Source: Pseudomonadota bacterium
Lineage (GTDB): Bacteria > Pseudomonadota > Gammaproteobacteria > Burkholderiales > Thiobacillaceae
Direction of reading: 5' to 3'
DNA: 64,000 nt
Assembly (NCBI GenBank): GCA_021802945.1
Contig: JAJZRE010000001.1
Coordinates: 1 to 64,000 of the forward strand
The notes beneath the pieces were generated by a model. It was not told the origin of the DNA. It made no database searches and was given only the letters and a program-made list of their open reading frames with translations. The translations under genes were made by a program, and so were the position numbers. Every line of letters begins with the position of its first letter. Position 1 is the first letter of the stretch. Positions 31,577-41,427 of this stretch are shown piece by piece.

Positions 31577-33817
31577 TCAGCGGACCGACAGGCGATCGTC
31601 GAGGATGCGCGGCGTGATGAAAATAATGAGTTCGGTCTTGCTGTTCGACTTGGTGGTGGTCTTGAACAGATTCCCGAAAACCGGCACATCGCCCAGGAAC
31701 GGCACCTTGTTCACATTGGTGCTCTCGTCGCCGTCGAAGATGCCGCCCAGAACCAGGGTCTCGCCGTTGTTCACCCGCACCTGGGTCTTGATCCGCTTGG
31801 TATTGATCGCGGGATTCCCCTGAACAGACGCAAGATCGTTCACAGCGTCCTTCTGCACTTCGACGGTAAGGACGATCGAGTCGTTGTTCAGGATCTGCGG
31901 GTCGACCAGCAGACAGAGGAAAGCATCCTTGAAGGTAACCGTGGCTGGCGAATTGGCCGTACCCGGCGTGATATACGGGATCTGCGTGCCGTTGAGAATC
32001 ACCGCCGGCTTCTGGTTGGTCGTCATCACGCGCGGGTTGGAAATCACCTTGCCGCGGTTGTCCGCTTCCAGGGCACGCAACTCCAGGCTCAACAGGTTGC
32101 CATTGGCGAGGTTCAGCAGGGACAGCGCCAGATTGCCCGCGCCCGTCACGCCTGGCAAAGCCTGTCCCGTACCGGAAGCGGGGAACCCGGCAACAGGCGT
32201 GGTAGCGGGGGTAGTGGCCGTATTCCCGCCGATCTGGTATTTGTCGCCACCAAGCCGCGCGAGATTGTTGATCGCCTGGAATCCCAAGCGCGCGCCCAAG
32301 TCGCGGCTCCAGCCGTCGGTGGCCACGACGACCCGCGCCTCGATCATGACCTGACGTGCGGGCACATCCAGGCGGGCGAGCAGTTCGCGAATCTCCTGAA
32401 TCTTGCGCGCCGTATCGGTAATGATGAGCGTATTGGTCTTCAGTTCGTACGTTGCACGGCCCCGCTTGGTGAGGATTTTCTGGTCATTGCTGCCTTGCTG
32501 GCCCTGCTGCGTGGCCTGCACAGCCTGCACGGCCGTACCGGTCAGACCCTGGGCCTGCGCCGAGCAGTTCACCGCCTCGCCGCTCGTTCCGTTGAGGGAA
32601 GTCCCGGACGTGCCGTACAACATGGATTTCGCCTCATCCGCCCGCATGTAGTTGAGCTGGATGTACTCGGTCGTCAGGGGCTCCAGGTCGGCCACTGCGT
32701 TCTTGGCCTCGAACTCCAGCTTTTCCTTGGCCATCAGCTCGTCCTTGGGCGCAATCCAGATGACGTTGCCGTTCTGCCGCTTGTCGAGGCCCTTGGTCTG
32801 CAGGATGAGGTCGAGCGCCTGGTCCCACGGCACGTCTTTCAGACGCAGGGTAAGGTTGCCCGTCACGGTGTCGCTGGCGACAATGTTGAGTCCGGTGAAA
32901 TCGGCGATGACCTGCAGCACCGAGCGCACCTCGACATTCTGGAAATTGAGCGAAAGCTTCTCGCCGTTGTACTTCACCTTGCCGTCAGCAGTCTTCTTCT
33001 GAGCGTCGTCGCTCGGCTTGACTTCGACGATGAAGCTGTTGTCCGTCTGGTAGGCGGAATACTCCCAACCCCCCTTGGGCTGGATCACCATGCGCGTATT
33101 GTCGCCCAGCGTATAGGTTTCGACGGTCTGCACCGGGGTGCCGAAATCGGCCACATCCAGACGGCGCTGCAGGGCCTTGGGCAGTTCGGTGCCGATGAAG
33201 TCGACGACCACGCCGTTGGACTGCTGGCGGATGTTGATGCCCGCCTGCGCGTCGGACAGGGTGGTCACGATGCGTGCCTCGCCCGCCGAGCCGCGCCGGA
33301 AATCGACATCGCGGATCGTGTGGCGCGCGCCGCCGGGCGCCGCCTCGGAGAACCGCGGGCTGGCATTCACTGGTGCCGTTCCGGCCCCGACATCGCCGAG
33401 GGCGATCAACAGCGCTTTGCCGTCGATGGTGGCATCGTATTCAACCGATTTGTTCAGATTGAGAACCAGGCGAGTACGCGTCCCGGCCTGCACCACATTC
33501 ACGCTCGACAGCGGGCCGAGGTTGGCCTCGACCGTGTTGCGGCCCATGGCGTTGCCCGTATCAGGCAGGTCGAGCGCGATGCGCGGCGGGTTACCGACCG
33601 TGAAACCGGCAGGCGTCGCGGTCAAGGCCTTCTTGAGATTGACGCGCACCACAACCTTGCCGCCGGGCAGCGTCGTGGTTTCCACGCTTTGCACCGCATT
33701 ACCGGTAGGCGGCGCGTCGGCCGCGCGCGCCGCGAACGGCAGCACCAAACCTGTGAATAGGATGACCCCGAACAGATGACGGATCATTTTCTGGGCAATT
33801 TTCGGCAATGCGTTCAT
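31577..33817 (-). CDS. pilQ: type IV pilus secretin PilQ
   Basis: 746 aa; two AMIN-like domains, LSLNFQNVEVRSVLQVIADFTGLNIVASDTV, secretin domain to KTELIIFITPRIL. Confidence 0.97.
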   Translation of the reverse strand: MNALPKIAQKMIRHLFGVILFTGLVLPFAARAADAPPTGNAVQSVETTTLPGGKVVVRVNLKKALTATPAGFTVGNPPRIALDLPDTGNAMGRNTVEANLGPLSSVNVVQAGTRTRLVLNLNKSVEYDATIDGKALLIALGDVGAGTAPVNASPRFSEAAPGGARHTIRDVDFRRGSAGEARIVTTLSDAQAGINIRQQSNGVVVDFIGTELPKALQRRLDVADFGTPVQTVETYTLGDNTRMVIQPKGGWEYSAYQTDNSFIVEVKPSDDAQKKTADGKVKYNGEKLSLNFQNVEVRSVLQVIADFTGLNIVASDTVTGNLTLRLKDVPWDQALDLILQTKGLDKRQNGNVIWIAPKDELMAKEKLEFEAKNAVADLEPLTTEYIQLNYMRADEAKSMLYGTSGTSLNGTSGEAVNCSAQAQGLTGTAVQAVQATQQGQQGSNDQKILTKRGRATYELKTNTLIITDTARKIQEIRELLARLDVPARQVMIEARVVVATDGWSRDLGARLGFQAINNLARLGGDKYQIGGNTATTPATTPVAGFPASGTGQALPGVTGAGNLALSLLNLANGNLLSLELRALEADNRGKVISNPRVMTTNQKPAVILNGTQIPYITPGTANSPATVTFKDAFLCLLVDPQILNNDSIVLTVEVQKDAVNDLASVQGNPAINTKRIKTQVRVNNGETLVLGGIFDGDESTNVNKVPFLGDVPVFGNLFKTTTKSNSKTELIIFITPRILDDRLSVR

Positions 33818-33847
33818 GTCAGCCTCTTTGATATTCAGTACTACAAA

Positions 33848-34345
33848 TCATTCCTGCAAATTCAGGGTGCTGGTGCGCTCGGACCAATCTCCGGCGCTGT
33901 CCTGGACAGTTTCACGCAACGTCACTTCGCTATCGGTGATCCGCGTGATGAGGCCGAAATTCTGACCCATGTAATTGCCCTTCTTGACGTGGTAGATCGC
34001 GTTGTCCGGCGTCTTGATCACGGCCTGGATCACGCCCTTCTGCGACAGCACGCCCACCATCTTCAGCGTTTCCAGCGAGAACGCTTCCAGGGGCTCCTTC
34101 GGGCGGGTGAGATCGGGCTGCATGCCCCCCCCCCCGCCGGTCGTGAGTTTTCTCGGCTTGAAGGGATCGGGCAGATCGAAGGCGCTGTAGCTGAATGGCT
34201 CGTAGGCCTTGACCTCGGGCAGCGGGTCGATTTTTCCCTGCATGTCCTTGCCGGTCTCGGCGACGAATCGGTGGAGATCATCCATGTCACCGCTGCCGCA
34301 GCCGCTCAGGCCGGTGACGATCAATACGATGGCCAGGCGCTTCAT
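33848..34345 (-). CDS. pilP: type IV pilus inner-membrane lipoprotein PilP
   Basis: 165 aa lipoprotein (LSGCGSG); DLPDPFKPRKL...LKMVGVLSQKG...YHVKKGNYMGQNFGLI; between pilO and pilQ. Confidence 0.96.
   Translation of the reverse strand: MKRLAIVLIVTGLSGCGSGDMDDLHRFVAETGKDMQGKIDPLPEVKAYEPFSYSAFDLPDPFKPRKLTTGGGGGMQPDLTRPKEPLEAFSLETLKMVGVLSQKGVIQAVIKTPDNAIYHVKKGNYMGQNFGLITRITDSEVTLRETVQDSAGDWSERTSTLNLQE
34125..34135 (-). repeat. 11-nt mononucleotide tract (C11 on +, G11 on the coding strand) inside pilP
   Basis: catgcccccccccccgccgg; encodes Gly5 (TTGGGGGMQPD). Confidence 0.97.
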
Positions 34346-34962
34346 TTCTTTTGCTCCTTGGCTTTTTGTTTCCGGGCGATGACTTCATCATCGTCCAGAT
34401 AGCGGTAGGTTTTGACGATGGCATCCATGTTCAGCGAACCATCCTTGGCCGGCTCCATGGAAATGTCCTGCAAGGTCACGATGCGCGGCAGCTTGGACAC
34501 GTCGCTGACGAAGGCGGCAATGTCATGGTAGCCACCGGTCACTTTGACGTGGATGGGTGTTTCGGCATAAAACTCGGACACGGTTTCGGCTTCCGGCTTG
34601 AACAGATCGAATTGCAAGCCGCGGCCGAGTCCCGCCTGGTTGACGTCCGTGATCAGCGCGTCCATTTCCTGCTTGTTCGGCAACTGCTTCAACAACGCAC
34701 CGAACGCCTGACCAATGTCGGCCAGCTGCTTCTTGTAGGCATCGAGATTGATGGCCTGGTTCTTCTTGGTGGTGAACACGCTGCGCAATTCGGTTTCCTT
34801 CTGTCTGGCTGCGTTGAGCGTGTCCATCCCGCCGCGCCAGTCGAACCACCAGCCCGCCAGCACGATTGCCACACTCAAGATTGCAAGTGCAGCCACCTTG
34901 GTCGGCAACGGCCAGTCGGCCAGTGTCCTCAGATCGAGTTTATTGAGTTCGTCCAGGGTCAT
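34342..34962 (-). CDS. pilO: type IV pilus assembly protein PilO
   Basis: 206 aa, one TM, ELRSVFTTKKNQAINLDAYKKQL...LLKQLPNKQEMDALITDVNQAGLGRGLQF. Confidence 0.96.
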   Translation of the reverse strand: MTLDELNKLDLRTLADWPLPTKVAALAILSVAIVLAGWWFDWRGGMDTLNAARQKETELRSVFTTKKNQAINLDAYKKQLADIGQAFGALLKQLPNKQEMDALITDVNQAGLGRGLQFDLFKPEAETVSEFYAETPIHVKVTGGYHDIAAFVSDVSKLPRIVTLQDISMEPAKDGSLNMDAIVKTYRYLDDDEVIARKQKAKEQKK

Positions 34963-35537
34963 GCCTTGCCCCCCTTTTCATTCGCGCTGCCCGTTTGCTG
35001 GTGCGTCTGCTTGACGGTCAGCACAAATTCGTTGGCGCGCAGATTGTTCACGGTGGCGGCCTTGATTTCGACCAGGCTGGCCGATTCAAACCAGGGCGAC
35101 CCGTCCAGATTTCGCATCAGGGTGGAGACGCGCGCACTCGACTGGGTGTAGCCACTGATCGTGACGACATCACCCACTTGCTTGAAGGACTTGAGATAGA
35201 GCCCGTCGGGCAACAGGCGAATCATCTGGTCAAACAGGTGGACGACTTCGGTACGGTTGGACTGCAGCGTCTCGACGATCCGTTTGCGATCCAGGAGCGC
35301 CTGGGTCTGTTCGCGGATTTTCTTGATTTCGCCGATCTGGCTGTCGAGTTTGGCGATTTCCTGTTCCAGGTAAGCATTGCGCGCTTCCTGGGTCGACTGC
35401 CGCGCGGCAATCACGCTATGCCCGAGGACGACGACAAGAACGCCTGCCGCGACGGCAATGCCGAGCAGAACATTGAACTGGCGTCGGCGTGCCGCACGCG
35501 CAAGCTCGCGGTGGGGGAGGAGGTTAATGCGGATCAT
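34959..35537 (-). CDS. pilN: type IV pilus assembly protein PilN
   Basis: 192 aa; MIRINLLPHRELARAARRRQFNVLLGIAVAAG... Confidence 0.96.
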   Translation of the reverse strand: MIRINLLPHRELARAARRRQFNVLLGIAVAAGVLVVVLGHSVIAARQSTQEARNAYLEQEIAKLDSQIGEIKKIREQTQALLDRKRIVETLQSNRTEVVHLFDQMIRLLPDGLYLKSFKQVGDVVTISGYTQSSARVSTLMRNLDGSPWFESASLVEIKAATVNNLRANEFVLTVKQTHQQTGSANEKGGKA

Positions 35538-36622
35538 TGTGGGTCAAACCTCCGCATGGCAAGGCCGCAAGCGACGAATAGGGAAGGCGCGTCGACGGTC
35601 AGTGCCTGGGGCCGGATTTTGGGGCCGACTGCCATGTTGGCAAACGGATTGACGACCATCGTCGGCGTGCCGGTGCGCTGGGCGACGACCTCATCGATAC
35701 CGGGGATCATGGCCCCGCCGCCAGCCAGCAGGATCTGGTCGACCTTGCGGTACTGGGTGGAGGTGGTGAACAACTGCAGGGCGCGGCCGATTTCCATCGC
35801 CAGCGTTTCGCTGTAGGGCTGCAGCACTTCCATGTCATAACTCTCGGGCAACGTACCCTTGCGCTTGGCGTTTTCGGCCTCTTCGCTGGTCATCCCGTAG
35901 CGGCGCGAGATTTCGTTGTTGAGCTGGTTGCCGCCGAAACCGTGTTCGCGCAGGTAGACCGACTCGTTGTCGTTGAGGATGTTGATGTGCATGTTCTGCG
36001 CACCCACGTCGATGATCGCCACGGTCTGGCCGGCGCCGCTGTTCGGCAGCAGATGGGCGATCTGCTCGTAGGCGGTTTGCGTGGCATAGGATTCGACGTC
36101 CATGATCAGCGCCTTGAGGCCGGCCGCCTCGACGGCCGCCACCCTGTCCTCGACCTTCTCCTTGCGCGCGGCGGCAAGCAGGATCTGCACGTCGTCGGGG
36201 TTGCCAGGCGAGGGCCCGAGCGCCTGAAAGTCCAGATTCACTTCATCGAGCGAGAAAGGGATGACCTGATTCGCCTCGGCCTCCACCTGATTTTCCAGGT
36301 CGATGCCCTTGAGGCTGGCGGGTGCGAGGATCTTTTTGGTGATGACGGCCGACGACGGCAACGCCAGGGCAACGTTCTTGATCCGCGTCCCCAGATTCTT
36401 CCAGGCGGTGCGCAAGGCATCCGCCACCTGATCGAGGTTGGCGATATTGCCGTCCGTCACGGCATCCTTGGGCAGGGGCTCGATGACATAGCGCTCCACT
36501 CGCAGCATGCCTTTCCCGGCATCGGACAACTCCACCAGCTTGACCGCGGTCGTGCTGATGTCGAGTCCCAGGATGGGCAGACTCTTGGCGGACAGCCAGT
36601 CCAGATTGATAGTCAGGTGCAA
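35534..36622 (-). CDS. pilM: type IV pilus assembly ATPase-fold protein PilM
   Basis: 362 aa; PILGLDISTTAVKLVELS...QTVAIIDVGAQNMHINILNDNESVYLREHGFGGNQL. Confidence 0.96.
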   Translation of the reverse strand: MHLTINLDWLSAKSLPILGLDISTTAVKLVELSDAGKGMLRVERYVIEPLPKDAVTDGNIANLDQVADALRTAWKNLGTRIKNVALALPSSAVITKKILAPASLKGIDLENQVEAEANQVIPFSLDEVNLDFQALGPSPGNPDDVQILLAAARKEKVEDRVAAVEAAGLKALIMDVESYATQTAYEQIAHLLPNSGAGQTVAIIDVGAQNMHINILNDNESVYLREHGFGGNQLNNEISRRYGMTSEEAENAKRKGTLPESYDMEVLQPYSETLAMEIGRALQLFTTSTQYRKVDQILLAGGGAMIPGIDEVVAQRTGTPTMVVNPFANMAVGPKIRPQALTVDAPSLFVACGLAMRRFDPQ

Positions 36623-36983
36623 GAGTTTTCCTTTACACTTCTGTGTGTTGGAGCTTTTTCTTATTGTTTTTTTTAGATGCTAGCAACAACACACGGTTTT
36701 TAACAGTTTTTTTCTTGCGACAGCCTTGAAGTTGAACACCTGTGTCCAATTTCCAACACCACTAACGCCTATAATCGTCGGAAACTTTAGGCACCCCATC
36801 CCACATTTGGCCGATACCGCCCGGGAACGTGACAGCCAAGTACACTGCGCGAAAGCGCGGCGAGCACATGCGTCCAAGGGACAGCGCGGTTTCGAGACGG
36901 CCCGCTGACCTGGTCCCGTGTGGCGGGAAGGGCGTTTGATGTGGATGTTGCGGACTCACGACGTCTTCGATATAAGGAACCGG

Positions 36984-39356
36984 ATGTTTTCAAAATGGTG
37001 GCATTACGCACTGGCCTTGATTGTCAGCCTCGGCGTCGTCGGCACGGCGCTGGCCGGATTGGCGGCGGCATTGATCTACCCGAATCTGCCGCCGATCGAG
37101 GCGCTGACAAACTACAAGCCCAAGCTGCCGTTGCGGGTATACACCGCTGACGGCGCCCTGATCGGCGAATTCGGGGAGGAACGCCGTGCCTTCATCCCGA
37201 TCGAAAAAGTCCCGCTCTACATGAAACAGGCGATCATCGCCGCCGAGGACGAGCGCTTCTACGAGCATGGCGGGGTGGACACGCTGGGCGTGCTGCGCGC
37301 CGCGGTTGCGAACCTCGTATCCGGCGGCGCCAAGGAAGGCGCCTCGACCATCACCATGCAGGTGGCACGCAATTTCTTTCTGTCGAACGAGAAGACGCTG
37401 ACCCGCAAGCTGTCCGAAGCCATGCTCGCGATCAAGATCGAGCACAGCCTGTCGAAAGACAAGATTCTCGAGCTGTATCTCAACCAGATCTATCTCGGGC
37501 AGCGTGCCTACGGCTTCGAGGCCGCCGCGCGCACCTACTTCGGCAAGCCGATGCGCGAATTGTCGCTGGCCGAATTCGCGATGCTGGCCGGCTTGCCGAA
37601 GGCGCCGTCGCGCTATAACCCGGTGGCCAACTTTCCGCGCGCCAAGGCGCGCCAGGAATACGTCCTGGGCCGGATGCGCGCGCTCAAATTCATCGACCAG
37701 GCAGCCTGGCAGGCGGCCGTCAAACAGAAACTGGTGATTCGCCAGGCGCGGCAGCAGACCGATGTTTCGGCCGACTATGCGGCCGAAATGGTGCGCCAGG
37801 CCCTGTTCGAGAAATACGGCGAATCCATCTACAGCTCGGGCTACAAGGCCGTCACCACGCTGCGCCGCGCCCAGCAGGCCGCCGCCGACCGCGCGGTATG
37901 GCAGGGCATCGCCGACTACGACCAGCGCCACGGCTATCGCGGACCGGAAAAGGAGATCAAGCTACCGGCCGACAAGGCGCAACGCGAAGAGGCTATCGAC
38001 AGCGCACTGGAGGACCTCGCCCCGGTCAGCGACATGCTGCCCGCCGTGGTCGTCAGCGCCAGCCCCAGGCTGATCCGTGCCCAGCTGGATGACGGCACGG
38101 TGGTCGACATTTCGGGCGCCTCGCTCAAATGGGTGGCCAACTGGGCCGCCGGAAAGAAAGGCCGGAACCTGGCTCCCGGTGCGGTGGTTCGCGTGCAGGC
38201 GACAGGCAAACCGCAGCAATGGCGACTGGCGCAGCTTCCCGAGGTTGAAGCCGCGCTGGTTGCCCTCAACCCCAATGACGGGGCCATCACCGCACTGGTC
38301 GGCGGGTTCGACTTCAACCGCAACAAATTCAACCGCGTGACGCAGGCCTGGCGGCAGCCGGGATCGAGCTTCAAGCCATTCATCTACTCCGCCGCGCTGG
38401 AAAAAGGCTATACGCCGGCCACCATGATCGACAACATGCCGCTGACCCTGAGCGCCGAGGAGGCCGGCGGCACCGCCTGGGAACCCCAGAACTACGATGG
38501 CGACACCAGCGGCCCGGTGCGCATGCGTACCGCGCTGACCAAATCGCTCAACCTGGTGTCGGTGCGCATCCTGCAGGGGATCGGCCCGGGCTACGCCCGT
38601 GACTATATCCGCCGGTTCGGGTTCGACCCGGCCCGTCATCCGCCCTATCTCACCATGGCACTGGGCGCAGGCAGCGTCACCCCGCTCCAGCTGGCCGCGG
38701 CCTACGGCGTCTTCGCCAACGGCGGCTTCAGCGTCAAGCCCTATCTGATCGACAAGGTCTACGACAAGGATGGCCGGCTGCTGATGGAGGCCAAGCCGCA
38801 GATAGCCGGGGCAAGCGCTCCGCGCGTGATCGATCCGCGCAACGCCTGGCTGATGACGAGCATGATGCAGGACGTGGTGCGCTACGGGACCGGCGCGCGC
38901 GCCGCCCAGCTCGGACGCAGCGACATCGCCGGCAAGACCGGCACGACCAACGACGCACGCGACACCTGGTTCGCCGGCTATACGCCCGACCTGGTGGCCA
39001 TCGCCTGGATGGGATACGACCAGCCGCGCTCGCTCGGCCGGCGCGAAACCGGCGCGCAATCCGCCCTGCCGATCTGGATGGGTTTCATGGGCACGGCGCT
39101 GAAAGGCGTACCGCAAAAGGACTGGACCATGCCCGGCGGCATCATCAGCGTGAAAATCAACCCGGATACCGGCGCCCGGCTGCCGGATTCAGCGATAGGC
39201 GAATTTCTCGGAAATATTCTGGGCACCGATTCAAGCGGCATGGTTGAGCACTTCTACCAGGAATTCCCGCCCCCCGACGCGCCGTCCCCGGGATGGGATA
39301 CAGGTACCGATACGCCCGCAGACCCCGCGACCGCCCTGCCCGGAACGCCACAGTGA
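36984..39356 (+). CDS. mrcA: penicillin-binding protein 1A
   Basis: Transglycosylase (AIIAAEDERFYEHGGVD, GASTITMQVARNFFLS) and transpeptidase (QPGSSFKPFIYSAALEKG, SDIAGKTGTTNDARDTWFAGYTP); divergent from pilM. Confidence 0.97.
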   Translation: MFSKWWHYALALIVSLGVVGTALAGLAAALIYPNLPPIEALTNYKPKLPLRVYTADGALIGEFGEERRAFIPIEKVPLYMKQAIIAAEDERFYEHGGVDTLGVLRAAVANLVSGGAKEGASTITMQVARNFFLSNEKTLTRKLSEAMLAIKIEHSLSKDKILELYLNQIYLGQRAYGFEAAARTYFGKPMRELSLAEFAMLAGLPKAPSRYNPVANFPRAKARQEYVLGRMRALKFIDQAAWQAAVKQKLVIRQARQQTDVSADYAAEMVRQALFEKYGESIYSSGYKAVTTLRRAQQAAADRAVWQGIADYDQRHGYRGPEKEIKLPADKAQREEAIDSALEDLAPVSDMLPAVVVSASPRLIRAQLDDGTVVDISGASLKWVANWAAGKKGRNLAPGAVVRVQATGKPQQWRLAQLPEVEAALVALNPNDGAITALVGGFDFNRNKFNRVTQAWRQPGSSFKPFIYSAALEKGYTPATMIDNMPLTLSAEEAGGTAWEPQNYDGDTSGPVRMRTALTKSLNLVSVRILQGIGPGYARDYIRRFGFDPARHPPYLTMALGAGSVTPLQLAAAYGVFANGGFSVKPYLIDKVYDKDGRLLMEAKPQIAGASAPRVIDPRNAWLMTSMMQDVVRYGTGARAAQLGRSDIAGKTGTTNDARDTWFAGYTPDLVAIAWMGYDQPRSLGRRETGAQSALPIWMGFMGTALKGVPQKDWTMPGGIISVKINPDTGARLPDSAIGEFLGNILGTDSSGMVEHFYQEFPPPDAPSPGWDTGTDTPADPATALPGTPQ

Positions 39357-39928
39357 AACACCAGGACATGCGTCGTCGAATCGCCCATGCCGCGGCGCGC
39401 ATGCTGGCCGAGGATGGCAGCCTCGATTACGGCAGCGCCAAGCGCAAGGCGGCACGCCAGCTCGGCGCCCCCGACAGCGGCAACCTGCCGGACAACCAGC
39501 AGGTCGAGGACGCGCTGCGCAGCTACCAGGCGATCTACCAGACCGACGAGACACGGGCGCATCTGGCGCTGCTGCGGCACACGGCCATCGAATACATGGA
39601 GCAGCTTGCGGAGTTCGACCCGCACCTGACCGGCTCCGTGCTCAACGGTACGGCCGGGCCGCATGCCGACATCAATCTGCAACTCTTTACCGACCACCAG
39701 AAGGATGTCGAATTTCTGCTGATGCGCCTGCCTTCGGCCTACCAGGCCGGCGAGCATCGGGCTTCGGATGCCGCGGGGCGGATCTATCCCCGCTTCATGA
39801 TCGACGACCCGCGCGCACGGGTCGACCTGGTCGTGTATCCCGCGTCCGAATTGCGCAACATGAAGCGCCTCCAGGCCGATGGCAGCCCGCGGCGGCTGCG
39901 CCTGCCCCAGGTCAGGACCCTCATTTGA
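39353..39928 (+). CDS. conserved hypothetical, possibly nucleotidyltransferase-like
   Basis: GTG start overlapping the mrcA stop (GTGA); MRRRIAHAAARMLAEDGSLDYGSAKRKAARQLG...GTAGPHADINLQLFTD...RVDLVVYP. Confidence 0.75.
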   Translation: MKHQDMRRRIAHAAARMLAEDGSLDYGSAKRKAARQLGAPDSGNLPDNQQVEDALRSYQAIYQTDETRAHLALLRHTAIEYMEQLAEFDPHLTGSVLNGTAGPHADINLQLFTDHQKDVEFLLMRLPSAYQAGEHRASDAAGRIYPRFMIDDPRARVDLVVYPASELRNMKRLQADGSPRRLRLPQVRTLI

Positions 39929-39955
39929 GCATTTCATTTCCGTTGCTGCCCGCTC

Positions 39956-39971
39956 TGGCATGGAAGATGCT
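39956..39971 (+). promoter_or_regulatory. possible sigma-54 promoter upstream of the EPS sugar transferase gene
   Basis: TGGCATGgaagATGCT compared with TGGCACG-N4-TTGCW; 37 nt before the start codon. Confidence 0.35.
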
Positions 39972-40007
39972 GACCACACACTCCATGGTTCCCATGAGTG
40001 AACGGCC

Positions 40008-41402
40008 GTGATTCGATTTTTTCGGCACTACGTGCCGCTGAATTTTTTGCTGCTGGTATTGATCGAGATGCTGATCCTCGGCGGCTCGATCTTTGCCGGC
40101 GTCGGCGCGCGTTTCCTCGACAGCAGCATCATTCCGGCCGAATTTGGCCCCCTGCTGCCCAAGGCCCTGACCTTCGCCATCGTCATGCTGGGGCTGATGA
40201 CCGCAAGCGGCCTGTATGACCTCGAATGGCAGGGAGGGGTCCGCGCCCTGCTCCAGCGGCTGGGCCTGAGTTTCGGCCTGGGGCTGGTGACAATGAGCCT
40301 GCTGTTTTATTTGTTTCCCGCCTTGCTGGTTGGGCGGGGTGCCTTCCTGCTTTCGTTCGGCCTGGCACTGCTGGGCATTCTGCTCAGCCGCGTCCTGTTC
40401 ATCCGCTGGGCACGCGCAGGGGCGCTCAAAACCCGCGCCCTGGTGATCGGCACCGGCAGCCGCGCCGCGCATATCGAAGCCATGCTGGAGAAGCGCTCCC
40501 GCGCCAGCAATGTCCAGGTCATCGGATACCTGCCGATGGGCGGCAGTCATCATTTCATCGACCATGCCCGTATTCTCGACACCGAGGAACCGCTGCCCGA
40601 ACTGGCGCGTCGCCTGCAAATCAGTGAAATCATTCTGGCCGTGCGCGACCGCCGCGGCGGCGGCCTGCCGGTGCAGGATCTGCTCAAGTGCAAGCTGTAC
40701 GGCATTCGCATCCTGGAACTGTCCAGCTTCTTCGAGCGCGAAAACGGCCATCTGCAGCTCGACTCGATGAACGCCAGCTGGATGATCCTGTCCGAGGGCT
40801 TTCACCAGGGCATGCTGCGCGACACCGCGAAACGCCTGTTCGACCTGCTGGTGAGCTCCGCGATGCTGGTTGTCTGCCTGCCGGTCATGGCACTTGCCGC
40901 CCTGCTGATAAAACTGGAAAGTCCCGGCCCCGTGCTCTACCGCCAGGAACGCGTCGGCCAGGGCGGCCGCAATTTCACCATCCTCAAGTTCCGCAGCATG
41001 TGCGTCGACGCCGAAAAGGACGGCAAGCCACGCTGGGCCGTGCAAAACGACAGCCGCGTGACGCTCACCGGGCGCTTCATCCGGCGCACCCGCATCGACG
41101 AACTGCCGCAGATCTTCAATGTGTTCTTCGGCGACATGAGCTTTGTCGGCCCGCGCCCCGAACGCCCCTATTTCGTGCAGGACCTGACCCAGAAAATCCC
41201 CTATTACGGCGTGCGCCACACCGTCAAGCCCGGCATCACCGGCTGGGCGCAGGTGCGCTACCCTTATGGCGCGAGCGACGAGGACGCCATGCACAAGCTG
41301 CAATACGATCTGTACTACGTCAAGAACCACAGCCTGTTTCTCGATCTGATGATCCTGTTCCAGACCGCACAAGTCGTGCTGTGGGGAAAGGGCGTGCGCT
41401 GA
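40008..41402 (+). CDS. TIGR03013-type XrtA/PEP-CTERM-system undecaprenyl-phosphate sugar transferase
   Basis: 464 aa; C-terminal bacterial sugar transferase (KRLFDLLVSSAMLVVCLPVMALAALLIKLESPGPVLYRQERVGQGGRNFTILKFRSM...RIDELPQIFNVFFGDMSFVGPRPERP); upstream of prsKRT. Confidence 0.92.
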   Translation: MIRFFRHYVPLNFLLLVLIEMLILGGSIFAGVGARFLDSSIIPAEFGPLLPKALTFAIVMLGLMTASGLYDLEWQGGVRALLQRLGLSFGLGLVTMSLLFYLFPALLVGRGAFLLSFGLALLGILLSRVLFIRWARAGALKTRALVIGTGSRAAHIEAMLEKRSRASNVQVIGYLPMGGSHHFIDHARILDTEEPLPELARRLQISEIILAVRDRRGGGLPVQDLLKCKLYGIRILELSSFFERENGHLQLDSMNASWMILSEGFHQGMLRDTAKRLFDLLVSSAMLVVCLPVMALAALLIKLESPGPVLYRQERVGQGGRNFTILKFRSMCVDAEKDGKPRWAVQNDSRVTLTGRFIRRTRIDELPQIFNVFFGDMSFVGPRPERPYFVQDLTQKIPYYGVRHTVKPGITGWAQVRYPYGASDEDAMHKLQYDLYYVKNHSLFLDLMILFQTAQVVLWGKGVR

Positions 41403-41427
41403 CCGCGTACGCGCCCTGCAGCCGACC

